15,657 bases of DNA from an uncultured Acetatifactor sp. (GTDB lineage Bacteria > Bacillota > Clostridia > Lachnospirales > Lachnospiraceae): contig CAJTSY010000037.1 in NCBI GenBank assembly GCA_910578995.1, positions 1-15,657 on the forward strand. The letters are read 5' to 3'. The stretch's first letter is position 1. Each line of letters begins with the position of its first letter. A program made the position numbers and the translations under genes. The notes below the pieces were generated by a model. That model saw only the letters and a list, made by a program, of their open reading frames with translations, had not been told where the DNA came from and did not search any database. Below, one piece after another: positions 1 to 8,110 of the stretch.

Positions 1-2
1 CG

Positions 3-3000
3 GAGGAAGCCGGGGAAGGTGAAAAGAGCTGCTACGACGCGGAGGGGAACCTGGTTTGCGGAGTTTCGGAATTAAAGGAGCATGTGCATGGAGAGGACTG
101 CTTTGTGACGGTAGAACTCACAAAGGAAGAAGTGGAGGCCATGCAGGGAAGTAATTCAGCAGCTTCTGAAGAATCAGGAAGTACGAATGACGGGACAGAG
201 GATGACGAAAATCATGAAGACAGCGCAACAGGAGAACTGATCACTAAGGTCTATGAGGATGGTGTGATTCGGATCGTGGCTGAGTATGATGAAACTGCGA
301 ATATTCCGGAAGGAACGGAGCTTTTTGCGGAGCAGACCATCAGCGGGGATACTGCGGATCTGGCAGAAGATGAATCCGGGGAGGAGACAGCTCCTGATGA
401 TGAAGATAACAATGCGGCAGAGGGGAGCAGTTTGGCAGAAGAGGTTGGTTCTGATGCGGAGGAAAGCGGAGGGGAAGTCTCGGAAGCCGTTGCAGAAAAC
501 GATAAAGTTACTGACGGAACAGACATGGACGGAATTTCTGAAGAAAGCGAAAGCGATCTTATAGAAAAAGAAGAAACAGATAATGTAACAAACAGTGTAA
601 CAGAGGAGGTAAGTTATAACGTAAGCTTCCGATTGGAGGGAGAAGGAGTCAGACCAGAAGCAGATGTCATGTTTACGGCGTACTTCCTGGGAGAAGAAGG
701 AGCTGTGATCGGGGAACCTACGACAGCAGTATACCTGGCAGGGGAGGAAAGCCTGACGATTATGCTCACAAGAACTGTAACTGTGGAAGAGAACATTGAG
801 CAGAAGGGCGTTCTGAGCAAGATATTTGAAGATGATAAGATCAGGGTTGTGGCTGAGTACAAGGCAACGGCGAACATTCCGGAGAATGCGGAACTGGTAG
901 TAGAGCAGATCACAGACGAGGATTATTTTGCAGCAAGGGAGGCTGAGCTTCAGGAACATTTAGACACGGAAGATGCTGTTATGGAAATGCTTCTGAATAT
1001 TGGTTTCTACGTGGATGGTGAAGAGATAGAGCCGGAAGACATGGTATCCATAACGATTCAGTTCCTGGACAGTGAAAGCATTGCAGTGGGCGATCCCATT
1101 GATGTAGTCCATTTTGCAAAGGATAAGACTGAGGTGTTGAGCGGAAGTGTGGTAGATGAAAATGGAGCCACATCATTTGAGACAGATTCTTTTTCAGATT
1201 TTGGACTGACTACCATGCTGCTTGCTGCGGCTAATGAAGATGCGGAACCCTTTGCAGTGATCAGACGGGCCGCCGCACGGCAGGAAAAAGGAATTTTTGT
1301 GAAGGAAGGGGATGTGTGGGAAAAAAAGAGGAATTTTGATCCTCAAGATATAGCTGAGCCAGGTATGAGCGGGTATATAGATGGCAGTTATTATATATCA
1401 ATAGATGTTTTTGACACAGATGGTTTATATGGGAGTATACTGCCTGACTATAATCGGGATAAGTTAGTCCAGACCAATATTGACGGAACAGTGGAGGCCA
1501 CAGATGCCAAATGGATAGCTTATTCAACAAATAGTGAAGAACCGATTAGTATAACTACGGCAAAACTTGAACGAGTGCCTCTAGTAATAAATGGAATTAG
1601 TGTTGGAGATATAACTGCATGGGTATTTGAGGGAATTAACGCAGAAACTTTAAATTCTATAACAGGCCTGTATTATCTCAAGGACAATTCCACAGAGTAC
1701 AAAGATATAAGCCTGAACGATTTAGGAAACTCACATAGCGTTATCTTTGATCCTGGTAACGGAAGTATTCCCGGCCTTCGGGTATCTGTGTCAGTAGTGG
1801 TGGATGATAATGGAGAGACAGTATCTGTCAGATTACCCGGGAATGGAGATTTTGGGAATGAGTTTGCTTTTACCGAGACGGTTTCGAAACGGATTAATAA
1901 ACCGAAGAACCGGCCTGACCGGAGACTGGTCGGATGGTACAATATCGAAGACCACACCTATTATGATGTTGAGGAAGGGGCAGTAACAGCAGCAATTGAT
2001 CCCACTAAAGAGAATGTGTTCTATGCGGACTGGGTTTCGGATAATTATAATTTCCATTCGGGTTCCAGTAAGGCGGCAATAGAACTGACAGAAAAAGAAC
2101 TGGCTACTAAAAATTTTGTCACAACGCGTGTTATCGACTATAATGAGCTTTTTAACATTTATAGTTTAAATAAGATGAGCTCATCTTCTGCAGGAGAGGT
2201 ATGGGAGGACAGCGGAGTCTTTCATCCATATAGATGGGATAACAGCGCTGCGGTACGTACCCTGGATATTCCTGATTCGGAAACAAGTGCAGACGGGTTA
2301 CCTAAAAGCATGCTATTTGTAAAAGCAGACGGAGGATCTTTTCTGCTACCAAAGAGGGAGGAGTGGAATACATCTCTTGAAAATTTTCAGGATGGGTTAG
2401 GAAACGAGGAGGTTATCCGCTATCTGTTTCCTTCAGGTGATTCTAACAACAATGCATTAGGTGTGCATTTTGTGGGGTATGGGGATTATCTGTATAGATA
2501 TGATTCCTCTACGGGCTACTATGAATACGACAGTAACAAGAATGCGGTATCTTATGAGGCAGATGCAGGGCAATTTTATCTATACAACGACAAAGAAAAT
2601 TTAAGGTTGGGGGGCACAGAACATCCTTCATTTCTTCCGTTTAATGAATATAAAGAGGACCATGGCGCGGCGGATGGTTATGATGTGAATTACCATTTTG
2701 GAATGTATTCCGAGGTTCAGTTTTATCTACCGGCAGTACCCGGTTCTGTAACAGATCAGAACGGAAAAACTGTTTCGAATCAAATCATGGGGGAAGATGG
2801 TAAATTACATGATATGATCTTCAGCTTTTCCGGTGATGACGATGTATGGGTTTTCGTGGATGACAGATTGGTACTGGATATGGGCGGTATTCATGGAGCG
2901 TTAGACGGCCGTATAAATTTTAGTGAAGGTAAGGCTTACAAAAGGCATGTGAATGGAAACATGGTCGGTTCCATACAGGAAGACATAACTGATATTGGCG

Positions 3001-4913
3001 CAGGTGCACATACGCTGAAGATATATTATATGGAGAGAGGGGCAGGTCTATCAAACTGTAAAATATCCTTTAATATTGTTCCTCAGTATATGATTGAAAC
3101 ACCTACTGCGGATACAGTTACAGTTGAGAAAAACTGGGTAAAGCCAGATTATGCCACTCGTCCGGATAAGGTCACAGTTCAGCTTTATCAGGACGGTGAG
3201 CCATACGGTAACCCGGTTACGCTGGATGAGATCGGACACTGGAAACATACCTGGAGCGGGTTGGAAACTGGTAAAACCTATACGGTAGAGGAAGAGGCGG
3301 TCGATGGGTATAAAACAACATATGAACTACAGCCTGGTCAGAATTATAAATATCTGGCGGATGCAGATAGTCTCAAAGATACTTCAAAAGAACATGATGA
3401 AAATATTGTAGTAATTCTGAATCAGGACAATGGGCATCCGAAAGCCCTGTCCGCTAATCAGGACGGACTTAATTTGAACGGGGAAGAGGTTAATATTGTA
3501 AATGGTGTGATTTCCCTGGAAAATTTAAGCCCAAACCTACAGTGGGAGGTAGAGGAAAAAGGAAACGGGTATGCCTTGAAAAATCTTGGAAACGGTTTGT
3601 ACCTGACACTTGATGATAAGGGGATCGGGCTTTCTGGCACATGTGGAGCGGACCAGATTTTCAATTTATCTCGGGATGCAGATAAGAGGCTTGTAAATAG
3701 CGACGGGGATCAGGCAGCACGGAAAGTTGCATATAAGGATGGCCAATTCAGCGGTGAGTCTATCACGGTGAATAATGCCGAAACTAGTGTGCGTGTATTC
3801 AGATATCATACGGTTAGTTCTGTCGTAAGGAATTACACAATCACAAATACCTATCTGCCAACTATAAGGATTCAGAAGGTGGATAGTGATAATCCTGAAA
3901 CATCACTGGCCGGTGCAGAATTTAGATTGTCGCGTGCTATTGAAGAGATTCAGACAGATAAGTCAACTGTAAAAAAATACAGTTATTATACAGAAGACGG
4001 TTGGCAGGATGTTGACAGCAAAGAAGACCTTGAAAAAGGGGATGCCCTAAAGGCAAAAATTGTAATAGATAAGGCGGGATTAAGTCTGGCCAATTCTCAA
4101 AATGCTGTTTATACACTGACAGAAGTAACAGCTCCCACTGACTATTTGCTACCTGAAGGAGGAGCGGAAAAAATTGAATTTACTGTCAGCGGGGGAAAAA
4201 TTTCGGAAGTCAAATGTATGGATATTGATGGTGGTGAAGCAAATCCGGTGAAAATTGCGGAAGTATTAGGTAAGTCCAACGGATTGGTTCTAATTGTGAG
4301 AAATAAAAAGGAGGCGGTTGCTGCTGTGGATACCAGCTTTATCAAGTACAGTACAGCCACTAGAAATGAAGAACCTCCAACACCATTGTCAGGTGCAGTA
4401 TTTGACATGTATAAGGAGGATAAGGAGGGAACGTATCTTATCCAAAACGGAGAGATTATTACTGCAGATGAAGGAAGCGCATCCGGGGATACAATAAGAG
4501 TTTCCTTGGTAAGCGGGAGTCACATGTCAGACAAAAGCGGTGTTTTTTACCGGGATGAGAAATTGTCAGGAACCTATTACCTGAAAGAAAACAAAGCGCC
4601 TGATGGCTATAATCAGTTAACAGGACTGGCAAAGATTACAGTAAATCCAGATGGTACCGTAACTGCACAAGTTTATACACAGGGAAGTAACTGGAAAGAC
4701 TCCCAGATGGTTAAAGCAGAGCAGGATCCTGTGACAAAGAAATACGAAATAAAAGTATTTAACATTCCCGGCTACGAACTTCCCGAAACCGGCAGCATTG
4801 GAACCAAAACGTTTACAATCGGGGGAGCGATGCTGATTCTGTCAGCTGCCGCAATCCTGATGTACGGATACAGTGTGAGGCGCAAAAAAAGTGAAAGGAG
4901 GTTAAAAAAATAA
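3..4913 (+). CDS. Giant LPXTG-anchored adhesin, probable pilus tip protein (5' end outside the window)
   Basis: Sortase-anchored surface adhesin. The frame is open to the left edge, giving about 1,636 visible residues. Residue numbers here count from an in-frame GTG at 84, which is probably not the start, because a Cys/His motif (CYDAEGNLVCG, then EHVHGEDCF) runs across it. In order: acidic low-complexity stretch (20-175); two related modules (about 50-90 and 241-283) sharing VAEY..TANIP; an FETDSFSDFG block ending that region; a Listeria-Bacteroides-repeat-like segment (about 611-652, VGWY ... FYADW); a fibro-slime/PA14-like domain (about 793-1003, core GDDDVWVFVDD at 917-927, then GGIHG); a Cna_B domain (from 1010) with a lectin-like insert; and two SpaA-type domains (about 1260-1395, 1416-1562) with QKVD/FIKY lysines and TEVTAP/KENKAP glutamates for isopeptide bonds. 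LPETG is at 1566-1570, followed by a membrane segment and an RRKK tail. By family analogy this is the pilus tip or a large adhesin. The ligand is unknown. Confidence 0.9.
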   Translation, partial: EEAGEGEKSCYDAEGNLVCGVSELKEHVHGEDCFVTVELTKEEVEAMQGSNSAASEESGSTNDGTEDDENHEDSATGELITKVYEDGVIRIVAEYDETANIPEGTELFAEQTISGDTADLAEDESGEETAPDDEDNNAAEGSSLAEEVGSDAEESGGEVSEAVAENDKVTDGTDMDGISEESESDLIEKEETDNVTNSVTEEVSYNVSFRLEGEGVRPEADVMFTAYFLGEEGAVIGEPTTAVYLAGEESLTIMLTRTVTVEENIEQKGVLSKIFEDDKIRVVAEYKATANIPENAELVVEQITDEDYFAAREAELQEHLDTEDAVMEMLLNIGFYVDGEEIEPEDMVSITIQFLDSESIAVGDPIDVVHFAKDKTEVLSGSVVDENGATSFETDSFSDFGLTTMLLAAANEDAEPFAVIRRAAARQEKGIFVKEGDVWEKKRNFDPQDIAEPGMSGYIDGSYYISIDVFDTDGLYGSILPDYNRDKLVQTNIDGTVEATDAKWIAYSTNSEEPISITTAKLERVPLVINGISVGDITAWVFEGINAETLNSITGLYYLKDNSTEYKDISLNDLGNSHSVIFDPGNGSIPGLRVSVSVVVDDNGETVSVRLPGNGDFGNEFAFTETVSKRINKPKNRPDRRLVGWYNIEDHTYYDVEEGAVTAAIDPTKENVFYADWVSDNYNFHSGSSKAAIELTEKELATKNFVTTRVIDYNELFNIYSLNKMSSSSAGEVWEDSGVFHPYRWDNSAAVRTLDIPDSETSADGLPKSMLFVKADGGSFLLPKREEWNTSLENFQDGLGNEEVIRYLFPSGDSNNNALGVHFVGYGDYLYRYDSSTGYYEYDSNKNAVSYEADAGQFYLYNDKENLRLGGTEHPSFLPFNEYKEDHGAADGYDVNYHFGMYSEVQFYLPAVPGSVTDQNGKTVSNQIMGEDGKLHDMIFSFSGDDDVWVFVDDRLVLDMGGIHGALDGRINFSEGKAYKRHVNGNMVGSIQEDITDIGAGAHTLKIYYMERGAGLSNCKISFNIVPQYMIETPTADTVTVEKNWVKPDYATRPDKVTVQLYQDGEPYGNPVTLDEIGHWKHTWSGLETGKTYTVEEEAVDGYKTTYELQPGQNYKYLADADSLKDTSKEHDENIVVILNQDNGHPKALSANQDGLNLNGEEVNIVNGVISLENLSPNLQWEVEEKGNGYALKNLGNGLYLTLDDKGIGLSGTCGADQIFNLSRDADKRLVNSDGDQAARKVAYKDGQFSGESITVNNAETSVRVFRYHTVSSVVRNYTITNTYLPTIRIQKVDSDNPETSLAGAEFRLSRAIEEIQTDKSTVKKYSYYTEDGWQDVDSKEDLEKGDALKAKIVIDKAGLSLANSQNAVYTLTEVTAPTDYLLPEGGAEKIEFTVSGGKISEVKCMDIDGGEANPVKIAEVLGKSNGLVLIVRNKKEAVAAVDTSFIKYSTATRNEEPPTPLSGAVFDMYKEDKEGTYLIQNGEIITADEGSASGDTIRVSLVSGSHMSDKSGVFYRDEKLSGTYYLKENKAPDGYNQLTGLAKITVNPDGTVTAQVYTQGSNWKDSQMVKAEQDPVTKKYEIKVFNIPGYELPETGSIGTKTFTIGGAMLILSAAAILMYGYSVRRKKSERRLKK

Positions 4914-5012
4914 GCCTCCAAAACGGCGAAAAAGCAAAAGCATATCGCAACACCGCAGCTGTTTCCGAAATATAGCAACTATAAAATTTTTGAAGAGGAA
5001 AGGAAAACGATT

Positions 5013-6812
5013 ATGAAGAGAATGAAAAAGTTTTTAGCGTTTGTTCTGGCAATGATTATGTGCCTGGGCATGGCCGTGACGGCTTTTGCTGAAGAAGGCA
5101 AAGGAACTATTACCATCAGCAATGCAACTAAAGAGGAATCGTATATTGCCTATAAGATTTTTGATGCAGACCCTGCCACAACGGGTACGGCGATAGCTTA
5201 CACAGCGACCGAGGCACAGATGAAGTATTGGACAGGGGAGGCAACTGAAGAAGGAAGTCTCAATGCTTTAGTAAATCCGTTTACCTTTACCCTGAACCAT
5301 GTTGGAACCTATAACGTAGGTATAAAGGAAGAGTATGTAAACAAAGATAAAGACGTGACAGACATTCTGAATAATACATTTTATAAAGAGATAGCTGATG
5401 GCACTGAGACGAAAAAGGTACTTGACACGGAAATAATTGGATCTTTGATTGAGCAGGGTGTTATAACACAAGAGGCAGTCGCAGAAGCTGGGGAAACAGG
5501 TGCTGTAGGGCTTGAGGTACCATATGGATACTATTTAATTACCAGTACTCTGGGTGCAGTTGTGACAGTTAATTCTACACAGCCTAACGTCAGTGTAATT
5601 GATAAGAACCAGAAAGGACCTCAGTGGCCTGAAGACGGTGGCAAGGTTTTCTTACAGGCAGGTGAAGCAGGTAAGCCGGATACTGTAATTCTGGGGAATG
5701 ACGGTAAACCGGTAACATCCAACAGTGCAAAAATTGGGGATACTCTGAAGTTTAGAGTTAGTGTGGATGCAACTAACTATGTTGGTGAGGATTTTGTCAA
5801 GGAGTATTTTATCAAAGATACTATTGGCACAGGAATGGAATACATTGGCACTGGTGAAGGTGATGCTTTTAAAGCTACTGTAACTGTAAAGGTTGGAAAC
5901 ACTATATTGCAGCCGACAAATTATACATTAACTATGAATGGGAAAAATGAGTTCGTAGTTAAGATTGACTGGGCAATGTATGGTACTTCCGTAGTAGATG
6001 GAAAAACGGTGGATACTCTTAGCGCGTTTAACTATCCCGGGGCAACAAATACCATTGTTATAGAATATCAGGCAAAAGTAACTGAAAATGCAAATATGGC
6101 TGCACCTGGAAATAAGAATACGGCTGCATTTGCATATAACACAGGGGCTACAGGCACATCTACACCTGAGAATCCGACCTTTAATACAACAACTTCAGAA
6201 ACTACTACTTATACTTATGCATTAGGTATTCAGAAAGTTGACGGAAATAGGAATGCTCTGGCAGGAGCTGAATTCATTGTTAGTTATAAGGATGACCAAA
6301 ATAAGACACAGTATATCCTTGTGAAAACAGATAACAATGGACAGCCGGTGAAGGCTCAGGATGGCAGTTATATTTATGCAGGCGTCACTGAGGTAAAAGA
6401 TAGTGCTTCCAAGCTTACTACGGACACTAGCAAAGGACAGATTGTTATAAAAGGTGTGGGTGAAGGAACTTATGATGTCACCGAGACAAAGGCACCCGCA
6501 GGTTATAATCTGGCAACAGGAGCGGTCAGCGTGAAGGCTGAACTTAATACCGTTAGCAGTTATACCACTAGCGTTACCACATATTTTGACAAGGATGGAA
6601 ATGTAGTGGACACAGAGGTAACAGATGGGAAGACAGAAATTTATACCTTCCCTGTTAACATTACATCTGCGACTGTTGTTAATAAGGCCGGCTCCCTCCT
6701 TCCCTCCACCGGCGGCATCGGTACCACAATCTTCTACGTGGTAGGCGGCCTCCTGGCAGCAGGCGCAGGCGTTCTCCTGATCACCAAGAAGCGCATGAGG
6801 AAAGAGCAGTAA
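5013..6812 (+). CDS. Major backbone pilin, SpaA/isopeptide-forming fimbrial protein with LPSTG signal
   Basis: Probable shaft subunit of a sortase-assembled pilus, 599 aa. The Sec signal peptide (1-26) ends TAFA/EE. An N-terminal domain (about 27-200) leads into a linker containing GPQWPEDGGK, which may carry the pilin-motif lysine, although a clean YPK motif is absent. A fimbrial D2-type domain follows (about 208-400). Next is a SpaA/Cna_B domain with IQKVD (Lys408) and the E-box TETKAPAGYN (Glu491), the usual isopeptide pair. LPSTG (563-567), a hydrophobic segment and a KKRMRKEQ tail complete the sorting signal. The start is set by the signal peptide and a GAGGAAAGG-type ribosome site about 10 nt upstream. 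It lies 99 nt after the adhesin and before the sortase, the usual order of such pilus islands. The body is AT-rich but the last ~125 nt are GC-rich, which suggests domain replacement. Confidence 0.92.
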   Translation: MKRMKKFLAFVLAMIMCLGMAVTAFAEEGKGTITISNATKEESYIAYKIFDADPATTGTAIAYTATEAQMKYWTGEATEEGSLNALVNPFTFTLNHVGTYNVGIKEEYVNKDKDVTDILNNTFYKEIADGTETKKVLDTEIIGSLIEQGVITQEAVAEAGETGAVGLEVPYGYYLITSTLGAVVTVNSTQPNVSVIDKNQKGPQWPEDGGKVFLQAGEAGKPDTVILGNDGKPVTSNSAKIGDTLKFRVSVDATNYVGEDFVKEYFIKDTIGTGMEYIGTGEGDAFKATVTVKVGNTILQPTNYTLTMNGKNEFVVKIDWAMYGTSVVDGKTVDTLSAFNYPGATNTIVIEYQAKVTENANMAAPGNKNTAAFAYNTGATGTSTPENPTFNTTTSETTTYTYALGIQKVDGNRNALAGAEFIVSYKDDQNKTQYILVKTDNNGQPVKAQDGSYIYAGVTEVKDSASKLTTDTSKGQIVIKGVGEGTYDVTETKAPAGYNLATGAVSVKAELNTVSSYTTSVTTYFDKDGNVVDTEVTDGKTEIYTFPVNITSATVVNKAGSLLPSTGGIGTTIFYVVGGLLAAGAGVLLITKKRMRKEQ

Positions 6813-6828
6813 ACAGAATCGACGAAAT

Positions 6829-6868
6829 CTGTTAATTTTGCAGACAAAAGATAAGTCACAATTAACAG
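6829..6868 (+). promoter_or_regulatory. Nested stem-loop in the pilin 3' untranslated region
   Basis: CTGTTAAT at 6829-6836 is perfectly complementary to ATTAACAG at 6861-6868. Between them TTTTG (6836-6840) and CAAAA (6845-6849) form a small hairpin around CAGA. Base 6836 can belong to only one of the two stems. The element begins 17 nt after the pilin stop codon. It could protect the 3' end of the pilin mRNA or be a protein-binding inverted repeat. The pairing is visible; the role is inference. Confidence 0.45.
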
Positions 6869-6899
6869 CAGAACACAAGGCAGAGTAAATAAATTCTCC

Positions 6900-6924
6900 C
6901 CGGGGACGGAAATCCCGTCCCCGG
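6900..6924 (+). terminator. Rho-independent terminator or attenuator between pilin and sortase
   Basis: CCGGGGACGG (6900-6909), loop AAATC, then CCGTCCCCGG (6915-6924) make a perfect 10-bp GC-rich stem. It is followed only by TTCTGC, so the T-tract is weak and read-through is likely. A leaky terminator here would give abundant adhesin/pilin transcript and less sortase, as expected for a pilus operon. Confidence 0.65.
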
Positions 6925-7037
6925 TTCTGCAAAACAAACGTCAAACCGTTAATTCCATGCCGCACCAGCTGACACCTTCCCGCGGTGTGCGGCGAACAAC
7001 GGAGCAAAATCCGGCGAACGTCAGCAAAACTAGAAAA

Positions 7038-7055
7038 CCGCAGTATCCTCTGCGG
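7038..7055 (+). promoter_or_regulatory. Small hairpin upstream of the sortase ribosome-binding site
   Basis: CCGCAG (7038-7043), loop TATCCT, CTGCGG (7050-7055) form a 6-bp stem about 15 nt before the TAAGGA ribosome site of the sortase. A second pairing lies further upstream: GCCGCAC at 6959-6965 with GTGCGGC at 6987-6993. The leader is therefore foldable and might influence translation. Hairpins this short also occur by chance in GC-rich DNA. Confidence 0.25.
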
Positions 7056-7080
7056 AGACATAAAAACAGTAAGGAAACCC

Positions 7081-8034
7081 GTGAAAGAAGAAAAGAACAA
7101 ACAAGAAGAATCCGCAAAAGAAGCGTCTCAAAAAGAACCAAAACAGCAAAAGCGCAGAAAAGAGAAAAGAATATCAGTCTCCAACATCATCCTGACCCTG
7201 ATCCTTATTGCCGGAGTATCTGTGATGCTCTACCCCACCGTCAGCGACTGGTGGAATTCCAGGCATGCCAGCCAGGCTATTGCCAATTACGTGGAAGCGG
7301 TGACGGGCATGGATCCCCAGGTGAAAGAGACCATGCTGGAGGCGGCCAGGCAGTACAATGCGTCCCTGTCCGCAGGCGTACATTTCAAGCTTAGCGACGA
7401 GGAGTATGCGGAATATGAATCTCTCCTGGACTTAACAGGAACCGGAATCATGGGATATATCCAGATTCCCGCCATCAACGTGAACCTGCCGGTTTACCAT
7501 GGGACGGAAGAATCCGTCCTCCAGGTGGCGGTGGGGCATATAGCGGGCTCCTCCCTCCCGGTGGGCGGGGAAGGCAGCCACTGCGTGGTATCCGGGCACC
7601 GGGGGCTTCCCACGGCCAGGCTGTTTACGGACCTGGACGATCTGGGCGAAGGGGATATTTTCATGCTGAATGTCCTGGAGGAGACCTTCACCTATGAGAT
7701 AGACCAGATCCGTATCGTACTGCCGGAGGAAGTGGATGACCTGGCAATTGTATCCGGAAAAGACTACTGCACCATGGTCACCTGTACCCCCTACGGGATC
7801 AATACCCACCGGATGCTGGTGAGGGGCCGCAGGATAGACAATGTTGACAATAAGGTTGTGATCGTTCCGGCGGACGCGTCCCGGATTCCCAATTACTACG
7901 TGATTCCGGCGGTGGGGATTCCGCTTCTGTTTATCACATTGGTGGTCATGTTGGCGTATTCCGGCAGGAAAAAGCCGAAGAAGAGCCAGCAGGAAATGTT
8001 GGATTCTCTGAAGAAACGGAAAGAGGATGAATAG
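7081..8034 (+). CDS. Class C (pilin-polymerising) sortase
   Basis: Membrane transpeptidase that cleaves LPXTG-type motifs and joins pilins to each other's lysines; probable substrates are the two LPXTG proteins just upstream. I chose the GTG at 7081 (317 aa) because TAAGGA lies 5 nt before it; the frame extends back to another GTG at 6985 that lacks a good site. A Lys/Glu-rich cytoplasmic N-terminus is followed by a membrane segment (IILTLILIAGVSVMLYP), the catalytic domain with MGYIQIPAINVNLPVYHGT, His173 in SGHRGLP, Cys235 in VTCTPYG and Arg244 in NTHR. A second membrane segment and a KKPKK tail close the protein. The two-membrane layout and TCTPYGINTHR block are typical of class C. The usual DPW/DPF lid motif is not evident before the EYESLL region, so lid control may differ. 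Confidence 0.95.
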   Translation: MKEEKNKQEESAKEASQKEPKQQKRRKEKRISVSNIILTLILIAGVSVMLYPTVSDWWNSRHASQAIANYVEAVTGMDPQVKETMLEAARQYNASLSAGVHFKLSDEEYAEYESLLDLTGTGIMGYIQIPAINVNLPVYHGTEESVLQVAVGHIAGSSLPVGGEGSHCVVSGHRGLPTARLFTDLDDLGEGDIFMLNVLEETFTYEIDQIRIVLPEEVDDLAIVSGKDYCTMVTCTPYGINTHRMLVRGRRIDNVDNKVVIVPADASRIPNYYVIPAVGIPLLFITLVVMLAYSGRKKPKKSQQEMLDSLKKRKEDE

Positions 8035-8110
8035 CCCCAGGGCTTGTTTATAAATCAGGCAGAAATGGCAGGGACAGGTTTAGGAGTCGAGAAAAAAGGA
8101 GGAAACATCC

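Noticed and set aside
84..86. GTG as start of the giant adhesin
   Set aside because: The frame is open to the left edge and a Cys/His motif runs across this codon. No ribosome site or signal peptide is present.
174..959. 261-codon open frame on the minus strand
   Set aside because: It mirrors an acidic Glu/Asp-rich stretch of the adhesin, giving Phe/Leu/Cys-rich nonsense. No ribosome site or known domain.
4980..4985. TATAAA as a -10 box before the pilin
   Set aside because: No -35-like hexamer at suitable spacing, and this gap is AT-rich, so chance is likely.
6985..7080. Upstream GTG extension of the sortase
   Set aside because: No ribosome site; the GTG at 7081 has TAAGGA at proper spacing. 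The extension adds only basic sequence over a hairpin region.
6222..7100. 292-codon minus-strand frame over the pilin end and gap
   Set aside because: Cys- and Ser-rich with no domain. It crosses the hairpins and is antisense to a clear pilin end.
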